From contig CACIRC010000001.1 in the NCBI GenBank assembly GCA_902588895.1, positions 81,948 through 145,947 on the forward strand: a stretch of 64,000 nt of DNA, in the 5' to 3' direction. Shown here piece by piece: positions 50,350 to 59,161 of the stretch. A program made the position numbers and the translations under genes. Under the pieces are notes generated by a model that saw nothing but the letters and a program-made list of their open reading frames with translations, was not told the origin of the DNA and did no database searches. Position 1 is the stretch's first letter. The number at the start of each line of letters is the position of its first letter. This stretch comes from an uncultured Pelagibacteraceae bacterium. Lineage in GTDB: Bacteria > Pseudomonadota > Alphaproteobacteria > Pelagibacterales > Pelagibacteraceae.

Positions 50350-51516
50350 TTATTTAGTAAGCATTTTTTTTATATTTTCCAATGCTTGGGAAATATTATC
50401 TCTAGAAGCGGCAAAACTAAATCTCACATAATCCTGACAAGTTTTACCAAATGCTGTTCCTGGAACTATAGCTACACCAGCCTCGTGCATAGCTTTTTTA
50501 CAAAATTCAGAACCATTCATTCCTGTTCCAATCACTTTCGGAAATGCATAAAAGGCTCCACCAGGCAGACTACATTCTACACCAGGCAAACTGTTGAGAC
50601 CCTCGTGGATTAGTTTCCTTCTTAAAGTAAATTTTTCCATCATTTCATGAATTGAATCATCAGGACCGTCAAGAGCCGCTATACCTGCAAACTGAGCAGC
50701 AGCATTAACACACGAAACACTATTAATTAATAATTTATTTACATGTTCAACTAAATTTTCAGGCCAAAAACTCCAACCTAGTCTCCAACCTGTCATAGAA
50801 TAAGCTTTGCTCCAACCTTCAAGTACAATTAATCTATCTCTTAATTCTGGATAATTAAAAAATGTTGGCATTTCTTTATCATCAAAAATTTGTCTACTAT
50901 AAATCTCATCACTTAATATTGTTACATGTGGATGTTTTTTTAAACCCTCTGCTAATTTATCAATCTCTGGTTTTTCAACAAAACTTCCTGTTGGGTTATT
51001 TGGATTAATTAAAATTAACAATCTAGTTTTGTCTGTTATTAAAGATAAAATTTTATCTGCGCTAAATTTTAGATTTTCATCTTCTGTCAAATCATATGGT
51101 ACAGATGTTGAGCCTGTATAATTTATCATAGACTCATAAATTGGAAAGGCAGGTGTTGGATGAATTATTTCAACTCCAGGCTCACCAAAACATTGAATTG
51201 CATAATGCATTGTTGGCTTTCCTCCTGGCATTATAAGAATTCTTTCAGGATCTACATCAGCGCTATATCTTTTTTTAATCCATCTAGTTACTGATTGTCT
51301 ACATTCTAAAATTCCATTTGATAGAACATATCCGTGATGTCCATCATCTAAAGCTTTTTTTGCTGCTTCAACAACATGCTTCGGGGTTTTAAAATCAGGT
51401 TGACCTAATCCTAAATGAATCATTGGGTTGCCCTGTGCTTCAAGTTTTTTTGCCTCTGCTAAAACCGAGAAAGCACTCTCTGTTCCTAATCTGTTTAAAG
51501 ACGCTGCTAACTTCAT
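50350..51516 (-). CDS. Class I pyridoxal-phosphate aminotransferase
   Basis: This 388-residue PLP enzyme has NPNNPTGS (171-178), SDEIYSRQIF, and the Schiff-base Lys237 in GWSKAYSMTGWRLGW, with a C-terminal phosphate/carboxylate Arg (YVRFSFAASRDNI). It resembles aspartate/aromatic-type class I enzymes, but the substrate cannot be told. Its position among 2-oxoacid-producing genes suggests transamination of the products. It is separated from the lldD-like genes by 104 bp. Confidence 0.9.
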   Translation of the reverse strand: MKLAASLNRLGTESAFSVLAEAKKLEAQGNPMIHLGLGQPDFKTPKHVVEAAKKALDDGHHGYVLSNGILECRQSVTRWIKKRYSADVDPERILIMPGGKPTMHYAIQCFGEPGVEIIHPTPAFPIYESMINYTGSTSVPYDLTEDENLKFSADKILSLITDKTRLLILINPNNPTGSFVEKPEIDKLAEGLKKHPHVTILSDEIYSRQIFDDKEMPTFFNYPELRDRLIVLEGWSKAYSMTGWRLGWSFWPENLVEHVNKLLINSVSCVNAAAQFAGIAALDGPDDSIHEMMEKFTLRRKLIHEGLNSLPGVECSLPGGAFYAFPKVIGTGMNGSEFCKKAMHEAGVAIVPGTAFGKTCQDYVRFSFAASRDNISQALENIKKMLTK

Positions 51517-51620
51517 AATAATTAAAAACGGAAAACTAAACGAAAAATACTTTTTTGTCTATTCTGTTTTTAAAATAAATTGAACTATAATTATAAATAA
51601 TTAGCTAAAATTAAGAGAAA
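51517..51620 (-). promoter_or_regulatory. Intergenic region before the aminotransferase gene
   Basis: This 104-bp A+T-rich gap has a TATAAT on the minus strand (51590-51595) that could serve as a -10 box about 74 bases before the start, but there is no good -35 box 17 bases upstream. I see no strong hairpin. It probably separates the lldD-like unit from the aminotransferase unit. Confidence 0.3.
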
Positions 51621-52772
51621 TTAGTTTCTATATATTATTTTTGACGCATCAAGATCTTTAATAGACTTACATCCCATTAGCACCATATTTCGTCTAATTT
51701 CTTTTTGCATGTTTTCTAACAGTCTCTCAACTCCTTTTTGTCCACCAGCACCTAAACTAAAAAGAAACGCTTTTCCAAAACTACATGCTGTTGCGCCTGC
51801 AGCTAATGCCTTTAGCACATGTGTTCCTCTTCTTACTCCACCATCTAAAATGATTTCCAGTTTATCACCAACTGCATCTGATATTGCTTTAACTTGATCA
51901 AAAGGGGATCTAGATCCATCAAGCTGCCTTCCTCCATGGTTTGAAATCATTATTGCAGTACAGCCAATATCAATTGCTTTTTTGGCATCTTCAACTGACA
52001 TAACTCCTTTTAGTGCCATTGGTTTATTCCATTTTTTTATACAATATTCAGCATCTTTCCAATTCATCGCAGGATCGTACTGCTCATTTATATATTCCAT
52101 AACTGATTTAGCTATATTTGTACCTTTATCAGTTTTATTTTTTATATTCGCCAACTCAAATTTTTTATTAGTAAAATATTTAAAAACCCATCCTGGCCTC
52201 ATGGCAAAACTTAATAAACTATCTAACGTAAATTTAGGTGGTGTTGTAAATCCAGTTCTATGATCACGTTCTCGATTTCCAGCTACAAGCGTATCGACTG
52301 TAATACACATTCCATCAAAATTTGCTCTAGAACATCTTTCAATTAAATCATCAGTAATTGATTTATCTTTATGAATATAAAGCTGAAAAAGTTTTGGACC
52401 ACTTGAAATATTTGCTACTTCCTCAATTGAAAAAGACGCCATAGTAGACATACTATAAATAGTATCAAATTTTTCAGCAGCTCTTGCGGATGCTTTATCA
52501 CCCTCTGGATCATACAAACTCTGCATTGCTGTAGGTGATAAAAATAAAGGCATACTAATTTTTCTACCAAAAACTGTAGTTGATAAATCTGGCTCTCCAA
52601 CACTGTTAAGAATATTTGGAACTAAATCACAATCATTAAACGCCTCAGTATTTCTATTTAGAGTAACCTCGTCATCTGCACCACCATCAATATAATGAAA
52701 GATAGGTGCTGGTAATTTTTTTTTTGCTAATTTTCTAAAGTCCTCAAAATTATAACAATCATTTATGTTCAT
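51621..52772 (-). CDS. FMN-dependent alpha-hydroxyacid oxidase/dehydrogenase, copy 1
   Basis: This 383-residue TIM-barrel flavoenzyme of the LldD/glycolate oxidase family has an N-terminal substrate Tyr in FHYIDGGADDE (25-35), LFQLYIHKDK, the FMN Lys in ALKGVMSVEDAK, and catalytic His279 in SNHGGRQLDGSRSPFDQ. It oxidises an L-2-hydroxyacid such as lactate or glycolate to the 2-oxoacid; exact substrate unknown. It lies 5 bp after copy 2 and is clearly paralogous to it (His at the same residue number) but with many differences. Confidence 0.92.
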   Translation of the reverse strand: MNINDCYNFEDFRKLAKKKLPAPIFHYIDGGADDEVTLNRNTEAFNDCDLVPNILNSVGEPDLSTTVFGRKISMPLFLSPTAMQSLYDPEGDKASARAAEKFDTIYSMSTMASFSIEEVANISSGPKLFQLYIHKDKSITDDLIERCSRANFDGMCITVDTLVAGNRERDHRTGFTTPPKFTLDSLLSFAMRPGWVFKYFTNKKFELANIKNKTDKGTNIAKSVMEYINEQYDPAMNWKDAEYCIKKWNKPMALKGVMSVEDAKKAIDIGCTAIMISNHGGRQLDGSRSPFDQVKAISDAVGDKLEIILDGGVRRGTHVLKALAAGATACSFGKAFLFSLGAGGQKGVERLLENMQKEIRRNMVLMGCKSIKDLDASKIIYRN

Positions 52773-52777
52773 GATTA

Positions 52778-53929
52778 CTATCTTCTAAATCTTAAATTAC
52801 TTCTGTTTAAATCACTAATTTTAGTGCAGCCCATTAACTTCATATCTCTTACTAATTCAGATTTATACTTCTCTAAAGCTCTTTCCACACCTGCTTGTCC
52901 AGCTGCTGCTAAAGCGTATAAATAAAGTCTACCACCAGAGCATGCTTTTGCACCTAATGATAATGCTTTAAGCATATGAGTACCTCGGTGAATTCCACCC
53001 TCACAGATTACATCCAGCTTGTCACCAACAGCATCAACGATTTCAGCAAGTTGATCAAAAGGTGATCTTGATCCATCAAGTTGTCTTCCACCATGGTTTG
53101 AAACCATTATTCCTGTACATCCAATGTCTACTGCTCTCTTAGCATCTTCAACACTCATTACTCCTTTTAAAGCAAAATGACCTCCCCATTTAGAGCATAG
53201 TTGTTCAGCATCTTTCCAATTCATTGACTGATCAAGCATTGTAGAGAAATAATTTCCTATTGAAGAGTTTGTGCTAGTACCCTCTTTTACAAAATCTTGA
53301 AGATGAGGTAATTCAAACTTGCCTTTTGTTAAATAATTTATTCCCCACATTGGCTTTGTGGCAAAACTAAATAAACTTGATAGTGTTAGTTTAGGAGGCG
53401 ATGTAAATCCAGTTCTTAAATCTCTTTCTCTATTTCCTCCTGTAATCGTATCAACAGTTAGAGCCATGACATCAAACTTAGCTGCTTTTGCTCTTTCTAA
53501 GCATGAATCATTAAGCCCTCTATCTTTATGAAAATAAAACTGAAACATTTTTGGCGTATCAACAAGTGAGGAAATTTCCTCTACACTTACTGTTGCTAGT
53601 GCCGATACACCAAACATAGTATTATATTTCTTAGCTGCTTTACCTACAGCTCTTTCACCATCATAATGAAATAATCTTTGTAAGGCGGTAGGTGATAAAT
53701 AAAAAGGTAGATCTAATTTCTTTCCAAATATTGTTGTTGATAAATCTACATTCTCTACACCTCTTAAAACATTAGGTACTAAATCAACATCATCAAATGC
53801 ACTTGTATTTCTAGCGTAAGTAATTTCATCATCTGCAGCACCGTCAATGTAATGAAATATCGGTGATGGCAACTTTTTTTTTGCTAGTTTTCTAAAATCA
53901 CTGAAGTTGTGACAATCTTTTAAATTCAT
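52778..53929 (-). CDS. FMN-dependent alpha-hydroxyacid oxidase/dehydrogenase, copy 2
   Basis: This 383-residue paralogue of the downstream gene has the same length and the same position of catalytic His279 (SNHGGRQLDGSR), the FHYIDGAADDE segment, MFQFYFHKD and ALKGVMSVEDAK. The N-terminal DFRKLAKKKLPSPIFHYIDG is shared almost exactly. The region about 200-245 varies most, which in this family is the substrate-gating, membrane-associated loop. It lies 9 bp after the PagL-like gene. Confidence 0.92.
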   Translation of the reverse strand: MNLKDCHNFSDFRKLAKKKLPSPIFHYIDGAADDEITYARNTSAFDDVDLVPNVLRGVENVDLSTTIFGKKLDLPFYLSPTALQRLFHYDGERAVGKAAKKYNTMFGVSALATVSVEEISSLVDTPKMFQFYFHKDRGLNDSCLERAKAAKFDVMALTVDTITGGNRERDLRTGFTSPPKLTLSSLFSFATKPMWGINYLTKGKFELPHLQDFVKEGTSTNSSIGNYFSTMLDQSMNWKDAEQLCSKWGGHFALKGVMSVEDAKRAVDIGCTGIMVSNHGGRQLDGSRSPFDQLAEIVDAVGDKLDVICEGGIHRGTHMLKALSLGAKACSGGRLYLYALAAAGQAGVERALEKYKSELVRDMKLMGCTKISDLNRSNLRFRR

Positions 53930-53938
53930 AGATACTTT

Positions 53939-54454
53939 TTAGAAGTTTTTAAAAAAATTAAACATATAACTATTTGCCCCAGGATTTTTATCTCCTAAAC
54001 TAGCATTAGATATATGATTGTAAGAAAAACCTAATTCACTTGTTTTTGATAAATCAAGTGAAATTTGTAGTTCACTTTTGAATTCAACTAAATGACCTAA
54101 ATCTTTACCATCTCCTTCGTGATATATTCCTGGTGTAAAGCTAGGTGTTAAATTCAATGCTCCTAATTTATATTGCGCCTGAATACCTGTGTAAAAATAT
54201 CCTGCACTATCAGCTGTAAACAGAAATCCAGTAATAGGAGAAAGATTTCCTAAAAAGGTATCTCTATTTAATTTTTCATTTTGATGTTGAAAACCAATTA
54301 AAGTTGATTTTTTTCCGTCATCGCTAAAATCAAACATTCCTGTGTAAAAACTAAATTCTGTATTTTGATCTTTTAAAACTTTTTCCTCTGCAATTGAAGA
54401 AAAGGGAAATATGATTATTAAAAAACTAATTATAAATTTTTTTATATTCATCAC
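53939..54454 (-). CDS. PagL-like lipid A 3-O-deacylase
   Basis: This 171-residue protein has a signal peptide (MMNIKKFIISFLIIIFPFSS, cleavage near AIAEE at 22). It then folds as an outer-membrane beta-barrel by its alternating pattern and a terminal Phe. The PagL hallmark is near the C-terminus: SYNHISNASLGDKNPGANSY, with the catalytic His and Ser (HxS) and the NPG turn. It would remove the 3-O-acyl chain of lipid A at the outer membrane. It lies between ccmH (8 bp) and copy 2 of the alpha-hydroxyacid oxidase, without evident functional link. Confidence 0.82.
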   Translation of the reverse strand: MMNIKKFIISFLIIIFPFSSIAEEKVLKDQNTEFSFYTGMFDFSDDGKKSTLIGFQHQNEKLNRDTFLGNLSPITGFLFTADSAGYFYTGIQAQYKLGALNLTPSFTPGIYHEGDGKDLGHLVEFKSELQISLDLSKTSELGFSYNHISNASLGDKNPGANSYMFNFFKNF

Positions 54455-54462
54455 TATTTAAT

Positions 54463-54825
54463 TTATTTTTTAATTATAAAGCTTTTATAGATTATCGCAC
54501 CTCCGATTAAAAATATCAATATCGGCAATAACCAAAGAATATATGTATTTTTATTTAAACCAGGATCGTAAAGTATCCATTCTCCATATTTAGTTTTAAA
54601 ATATTCATATATTTGATCTTCAGAAAGACCTTCTTGAAGCTTTTTATCAACTACAATCTTTAAACTGTTTGCAAATTCAGAGTCTGAATCATAGACTGAT
54701 TGTCCTTGGCAAATCAAACATCGTAAGTTTTTGGTTATTTTATTTCTTTTGTCATTTTCACCAGCATTAAGACTGTTTAAAGGAAATAATAATATAACAA
54801 TTACAAAAAATCTTAGAAATTTCAT
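54463..54825 (-). CDS. ccmH: Cytochrome c maturation protein CcmH
   Basis: This thioredoxin-like, membrane-anchored component of the apocytochrome c thioreduction path has 120 residues, an N-terminal signal/anchor, the LRCLICQGQSVYDSDSEFA motif with the LRCxxC cysteines (about 34-37), and a C-terminal span. It corresponds to the short CcmH without the CcmI (TPR) domain. It overlaps ccmG by 4 bp. Confidence 0.95.
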   Translation of the reverse strand: MKFLRFFVIVILLFPLNSLNAGENDKRNKITKNLRCLICQGQSVYDSDSEFANSLKIVVDKKLQEGLSEDQIYEYFKTKYGEWILYDPGLNKNTYILWLLPILIFLIGGAIIYKSFIIKK

Positions 54826-55340
54826 TTTATCAATAAATTTATTTCATCAACTAATTCTTGGTTAAGAGGTCCAATATATTTTTTAATTATTTCATTATTA
54901 TAAATTAAAAATGATTCAGGAACCCCATAAGCTCCCCACTCAATTGCAATTGTACCATCTAAATCAATAAAAATTTCTTTATAAGGATTTCCTAATTCTT
55001 TTAAAAAATTTTCTGCATTTTTTAAATTATCTTTATAATTCATCCCAATAATATTTAATTTATTATCTAAATTTAAATTCATCAGAAAAGGATGCTCTTG
55101 TCGACATGGTACACACCAAGATGACCAAATATTTAATAAATAAATCTTATCTAGCTCAAAGATACTTGATGACTTCACATTTTCTTCAGAAAAAAATTCT
55201 TTAGTATTAAACACTGGTATCACTTTTTTTGTATTAACATCTGGAGTGTATATTTTTGAGTCTTCTAAACCTTTGTAAAAAATAAAAAATATTATTCCAA
55301 AAATAATAATAACTAAAAAAGGTAATATTTTATTTTTCAT
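54822..55340 (-). CDS. ccmG: Thiol:disulfide interchange protein CcmG/DsbE
   Basis: This 172-residue membrane-anchored periplasmic thioredoxin has an N-terminal span (about 6-23) and the active site NIWSSWCVPCRQEHP (CVPC). The GVPESFLIYN segment with the cis-Pro is present. It reduces apocytochrome c before heme attachment. It overlaps both ccmF and ccmH by 4 bp. Confidence 0.95.
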   Translation of the reverse strand: MKNKILPFLVIIIFGIIFFIFYKGLEDSKIYTPDVNTKKVIPVFNTKEFFSEENVKSSSIFELDKIYLLNIWSSWCVPCRQEHPFLMNLNLDNKLNIIGMNYKDNLKNAENFLKELGNPYKEIFIDLDGTIAIEWGAYGVPESFLIYNNEIIKKYIGPLNQELVDEINLLIK

Positions 55341-57211
55341 GATCTTTTTTGTAAAAAGCTAACAATTCCTCCAAATGATATTAGAATCACTGATAACCAG
55401 ATCCATAACATGAATGGTTTAACTTGATATCTTACGTTGAAAAAATCTTGATTTTGAACAAGATTAATTACAATAAATTTATCTGATATTAGAGTTGTTT
55501 TTATATCAGCTTCACTCGTGGCAATGACGGGTTGATTATAGATTCTCAACTCTGGTGAAAGTCTATCTTCTTCACCATTCGGGTTAATTATAGAAAAATT
55601 TGCAATAATTGAATTATAATTTTGTTCTTTTTTCTGATCAACACTCTCAAAAACTATCTTAGTTTTTGAATTTTCAAAAGTTTCACCAACTTTAAGATTT
55701 GTTATAATTTCACTTGCAAATAAGTTGTTAAACAAAATACTTAGGATTAATAAACTAAATCCAAAATGAGCAATATTTTGTGAAATATTTTTATATTTTT
55801 GTACAAAAAAATCTCTCAGCGTAATAAAAAATAAATAAAGTGCACTCGATATCAAAATTGTATTTATTAAAATATTTTGATTAAAATTTTTTAATACTAA
55901 AAATGCTAATAAAATTGAGATAATCAAAAAAGAAATCAAATATATTTTGTCTTCTAGTTGAGATTTGATCCATTTTAATTTTGGACCAATCGCCATCATA
56001 AATAAAAATGGAATTAAAAATGGTATCATTAATTTATGATAGAATGGTGGTCCAACTGATATTTTCTGAGAAGATATTACATCTAAAAAAATTGGATATA
56101 CAGTACCTATTAGAACAACTGATAAAAAATACATCATAAACCAGTTGTTAATTAATATTGTAGTTTCTTTGCTCAACCAAAAAAAATTATAAGATTTACT
56201 GTCATTATCTTTATGAAAAAAGAAAAATATTAAAATAGATAAAAAAATCAAAATAAATAAAAAAACCAGTATAAATAAACCCCTTTCAGGATCATTAGCA
56301 AATGTATGAACTGAATTTAAAATTCCTGATCTAACTAAAAATGTACCACACATACTTAATGTAAATGTTGCAATAGAAAGAATTATTACCCATGAGGTTA
56401 AAATAGATTTTTTCTCTAACACTAAGATGCAATGTAAAAGAGTGGTTAATGCAAGCCACGGCATTAAAGAAACATTCTCTACTGGGTCCCAAAACCAAAA
56501 ACCTCCCCAGCCTAATTCATAATAAGCCCAAATTGATCCGAGCAGTATTCCTAAAGTTAAAAATATCCATGAGATTAAGATCCATTTTTTTATATGAACT
56601 GCCCAATTGGTAGAAATAATTTTTAAACTCGTTGCTGCTAAAACCGAGGAAAATATAATTGAAGAACCTACATAACCTAAATATAAAATAGGTGGATGAA
56701 TTGCTAAAGCTGGGTCTTGTAAAATTGGATTTAATCCAAGACCTTCAGTTGGTATTGGAAAAATATAATTAAATGGATTTGACGTTAGGATTAAAAATAA
56801 AAAAAAACCAACTATTATTATTTGTTGAAAAACTAAAGTTAAAATTTTGTATTTAACTGGTTGATTTTTTGTCCGTACTAAAAATAAGAAAATAAATAAA
56901 GTTAAAACAAGTAACCATAACAATAAACTTCCTTCATGATTCCCCCAGGTTCCACTAATTTTATAAAATAATGGTTTTGTAGTGTGAGAATTATTAAATA
57001 CTGTTTCATTACTAAAATCTGAAACAATAAACGAAAAGATCAAACACAAAAAACTAATGCCAACAAAAAATAATTGTAAAAATGTAAATGATAATATTTT
57101 GGTATCTAATATATTTGAATTACTAAAATTTTTGTATGAAAAATAAAATAATGATAATCCAATAATTAATCCTAATATTAATGAATAAAATCCGACAAGA
57201 CTATAGATCAA
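55337..57211 (-). CDS. ccmF: Cytochrome c heme lyase CcmF
   Basis: This 624-residue membrane protein has about 14 spans. The signatures are WGNHEGSLLLWLLVLT, the WWD-domain GGFWFWDPVENVSLMPWLALT, and conserved His residues in loops (AIHPPILYLGY and LHCILVLE). A soluble periplasmic domain precedes the last span. It attaches heme to apocytochrome with CcmH. It is 1 bp after ccmE. Confidence 0.97.
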   Translation of the reverse strand: MIYSLVGFYSLILGLIIGLSLFYFSYKNFSNSNILDTKILSFTFLQLFFVGISFLCLIFSFIVSDFSNETVFNNSHTTKPLFYKISGTWGNHEGSLLLWLLVLTLFIFLFLVRTKNQPVKYKILTLVFQQIIIVGFFLFLILTSNPFNYIFPIPTEGLGLNPILQDPALAIHPPILYLGYVGSSIIFSSVLAATSLKIISTNWAVHIKKWILISWIFLTLGILLGSIWAYYELGWGGFWFWDPVENVSLMPWLALTTLLHCILVLEKKSILTSWVIILSIATFTLSMCGTFLVRSGILNSVHTFANDPERGLFILVFLFILIFLSILIFFFFHKDNDSKSYNFFWLSKETTILINNWFMMYFLSVVLIGTVYPIFLDVISSQKISVGPPFYHKLMIPFLIPFLFMMAIGPKLKWIKSQLEDKIYLISFLIISILLAFLVLKNFNQNILINTILISSALYLFFITLRDFFVQKYKNISQNIAHFGFSLLILSILFNNLFASEIITNLKVGETFENSKTKIVFESVDQKKEQNYNSIIANFSIINPNGEEDRLSPELRIYNQPVIATSEADIKTTLISDKFIVINLVQNQDFFNVRYQVKPFMLWIWLSVILISFGGIVSFLQKRS

Positions 57212-57212
57212 T

Positions 57213-57632
57213 TTAATTTTCTCCTAATGCTTCTTTTACTTCTGGTGGCATATAATTTTCATCATGCTTAGCTAAAATTTTTGTTGCAGAGAAAAAATTT
57301 CTATCTCTTAAAAAACCTTCTGCAACTACCCCTTTCCCCTCAGCAAATAAATTTGGTACTGCTCCTGAGTAAATAACATTTATTTCATTTTTAAAGTCTG
57401 TAATTATAAAGATAACTTCATTTGAATTAATGGAAATAGAATTTTTTTTAACCATTCCTCCAACCCTTATTTTGCTTTTATCTATTTCAGAAAGTGATTT
57501 TATTTCAGAAGGGGATTGAAAATATACAACATTTTCCTCTAAAGATTTTAAAATCAAAAATGTTGTTAAAATTAAAGTTATTAAGATTAATACTACAAAC
57601 AAAAATCTTAATTTAACTTTTCGACCATACAT
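57213..57632 (-). CDS. ccmE: Heme chaperone CcmE
   Basis: This 139-residue protein has an N-terminal anchor (about 9-26) followed by an OB-fold domain. The heme-binding His is in [13 protein letters not shown] near residue 122, matching the HxxxY motif. It carries heme from CcmC to CcmF on the periplasmic face. It lies 10 bp after ccmD. Confidence 0.95.
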   Translation of the reverse strand: MYGRKVKLRFLFVVLILITLILTTFLILKSLEENVVYFQSPSEIKSLSEIDKSKIRVGGMVKKNSISINSNEVIFIITDFKNEINVIYSGAVPNLFAEGKGVVAEGFLRDRNFFSATKILAKHDENYMPPEVKEALGEN

Positions 57633-57642
57633 GGTTTAAAAG

Positions 57643-57870
57643 TTAATTATTTGTTACGTTTGCTAAAATTTCTTTATTAATTCTTTGTGATTTTGCAGAA
57701 TTAGCTTGCTCAGTAGTAAGTGATCCAAATTTAGCAACAAATTTGTTTTGCTCTTTAACAAATTGCATTTTAGTTACCAAATATAAACCTAGGAAACTTG
57801 TTAAGGTAAAGCTAAAAGCAGATAACACATACACTGCATATCCATTCATAAAATGTAATTCATTTATCAT
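57643..57870 (-). CDS. ccmD: CcmD
   Basis: This 75-residue single-span protein (MNGYAVYVLSAFSFTLTSFL) has a charged C-terminal tail. The position between ccmC (4-bp overlap) and ccmE (10 bp) and the small size define it. In the Ccm system CcmD helps release holo-CcmE from the CcmABC complex. Confidence 0.87.
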   Translation of the reverse strand: MINELHFMNGYAVYVLSAFSFTLTSFLGLYLVTKMQFVKEQNKFVAKFGSLTTEQANSAKSQRINKEILANVTNN

Positions 57871-58574
57871 AATCTATCTAAGCCTTTATTTTTAATTTTT
57901 ATCAGTTCTGTATTATATTTCATTAAGAAAATTAACAATGAAAAAAGAGCAAATGCCGCAGTCATTATCAATAATGGGTAAAGCATTGATGAATGAATTG
58001 AACTTTTTGACAAAATACTAATAGATGCAGGTTGGTGAAGTGTATTCCACCAATCAACTGAATATTTTATTATTGGAACATTAATAATTCCTAAAATAGT
58101 TATAAAAGTTGAGATCTTGTAGACTTTTTCTTTCTTATCATAAATTCTCCATACAATTAAATACATTCCATAAAACAAGGCTAATATTAACATTGAAGTA
58201 ATTCTAGCGTCCCAAGCCCACCATGTTCCCCAAGTTGGTTTTCCCCAAATTGATCCTGTAACTAAAGCTATAATATTAAAAACAAATCCTGAAGGAGCTA
58301 AACTTTTAGAAATTAAAAAAAAATTTTTATTTCTAAATACAAAACCACAAATAGATAACAAAGTTATAGAAGAAAATATTCCAAGTGAAATCCAAGCAGC
58401 AGGAACATGAACATACATGATCCTAACTGCATCGCTTTGTTTATAATCTTCGGGAGATATGACTAATGCTTCAACTAAACCAACACTTAATACAACAATA
58501 AACAAAAATAAAACATACTTAGGTGCCTTTGAGGTGATTTTGAAAATTTTGTTAGGTTCAAAAAATTTAAACAT
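57867..58574 (-). CDS. ccmC: Heme delivery protein CcmC
   Basis: This 235-residue protein has six membrane spans, the WWD domain WGTWWAWDARITSMLILALF, and the two conserved periplasmic His residues (VHVPAAW and LHQPAS). It loads heme onto CcmE. It is the first ccm gene here; ccmA and ccmB, which usually precede it, are not in the window. Confidence 0.96.
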   Translation of the reverse strand: MFKFFEPNKIFKITSKAPKYVLFLFIVVLSVGLVEALVISPEDYKQSDAVRIMYVHVPAAWISLGIFSSITLLSICGFVFRNKNFFLISKSLAPSGFVFNIIALVTGSIWGKPTWGTWWAWDARITSMLILALFYGMYLIVWRIYDKKEKVYKISTFITILGIINVPIIKYSVDWWNTLHQPASISILSKSSIHSSMLYPLLIMTAAFALFSLLIFLMKYNTELIKIKNKGLDRL

Positions 58575-58753
58575 ATTTTAATTTAGAATTTTTTTGAATG
58601 ATTTCTATTATGAAATAGTTTTCTGATCAAGAATGCAGAGGGGAGATAATAAGATTAAAATTAACGTTTAACACTCTTGACCAGAAGATACTTAAAATTT
58701 AGCTAATTTATATGGCCTAGATTTGAGCTAAATGTGGTTGAATGATGGTTGCC
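58575..58753 (-). other. Longest intergenic gap: two inverted repeats upstream of ccmC
   Basis: This is the 179-bp region between hspQ and ccmC. The first dyad is ATTTAGCT/AGCTAAAT (58697-58704 and 58726-58733, 21-base loop), about 20 bases after the hspQ stop and followed by four T residues on the minus strand. The second is a 15-bp stem (58621-58635 with 58672-58686), with a 36-base pyrimidine-rich loop. Two A:C mismatches on the plus strand become G:U wobbles only on the minus strand, so an RNA would be read toward ccmC. No open reading frame of note lies here. Confidence 0.55.
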
Positions 58754-59074
58754 TTAATTAGAAAGCTTAAAATAACTAGAGCCCTTTTTTCCTGAAAAAA
58801 TCTCTTCAATTAAAGGGTGTTTTATTGGCTCATCAGAATCATCCATTAGCAAGTTTTGTTCAGAAACATAAGCTTCATAAGTTATCTCATCATTTTCCGC
58901 TAATAGGTGATAAAATGGTTGATCTTTTCTTGGTCTGACATTTTTTGGAATGGACTGATACCATTCTTCAGAATTATTAAATTCAAAATCAACATCATAA
59001 ATCACACCTCTAAATTCAAAGTGTTTATGTTTAACAATGTCTCCAATTGAAAATTTAGCTTTTTGAACTGGCAT
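58754..59074 (-). CDS. hspQ: Heat shock protein HspQ (hemimethylated DNA-binding family)
   Basis: This 106-residue YccV/HspQ-family protein has AKFSIGDIVKHKHFEFRGVIYDVDFEF (8-34), PFYHLLAENDEITYEAYVSEQNL and HPLIEEIF, matching the conserved beta-rich fold. In E. coli it stimulates Lon protease and binds hemimethylated DNA. It is a single gene, divergent from yciB with 87 bp between them. Confidence 0.93.
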   Translation of the reverse strand: MPVQKAKFSIGDIVKHKHFEFRGVIYDVDFEFNNSEEWYQSIPKNVRPRKDQPFYHLLAENDEITYEAYVSEQNLLMDDSDEPIKHPLIEEIFSGKKGSSYFKLSN

Positions 59075-59161
59075 TGAACTTAGTATGGGTATTTAGAAAT
59101 AAAAATCAATGCTAAAAATATAAATGTTTTGTGATGTGGCAAATATGTTAATATCTTTTAA

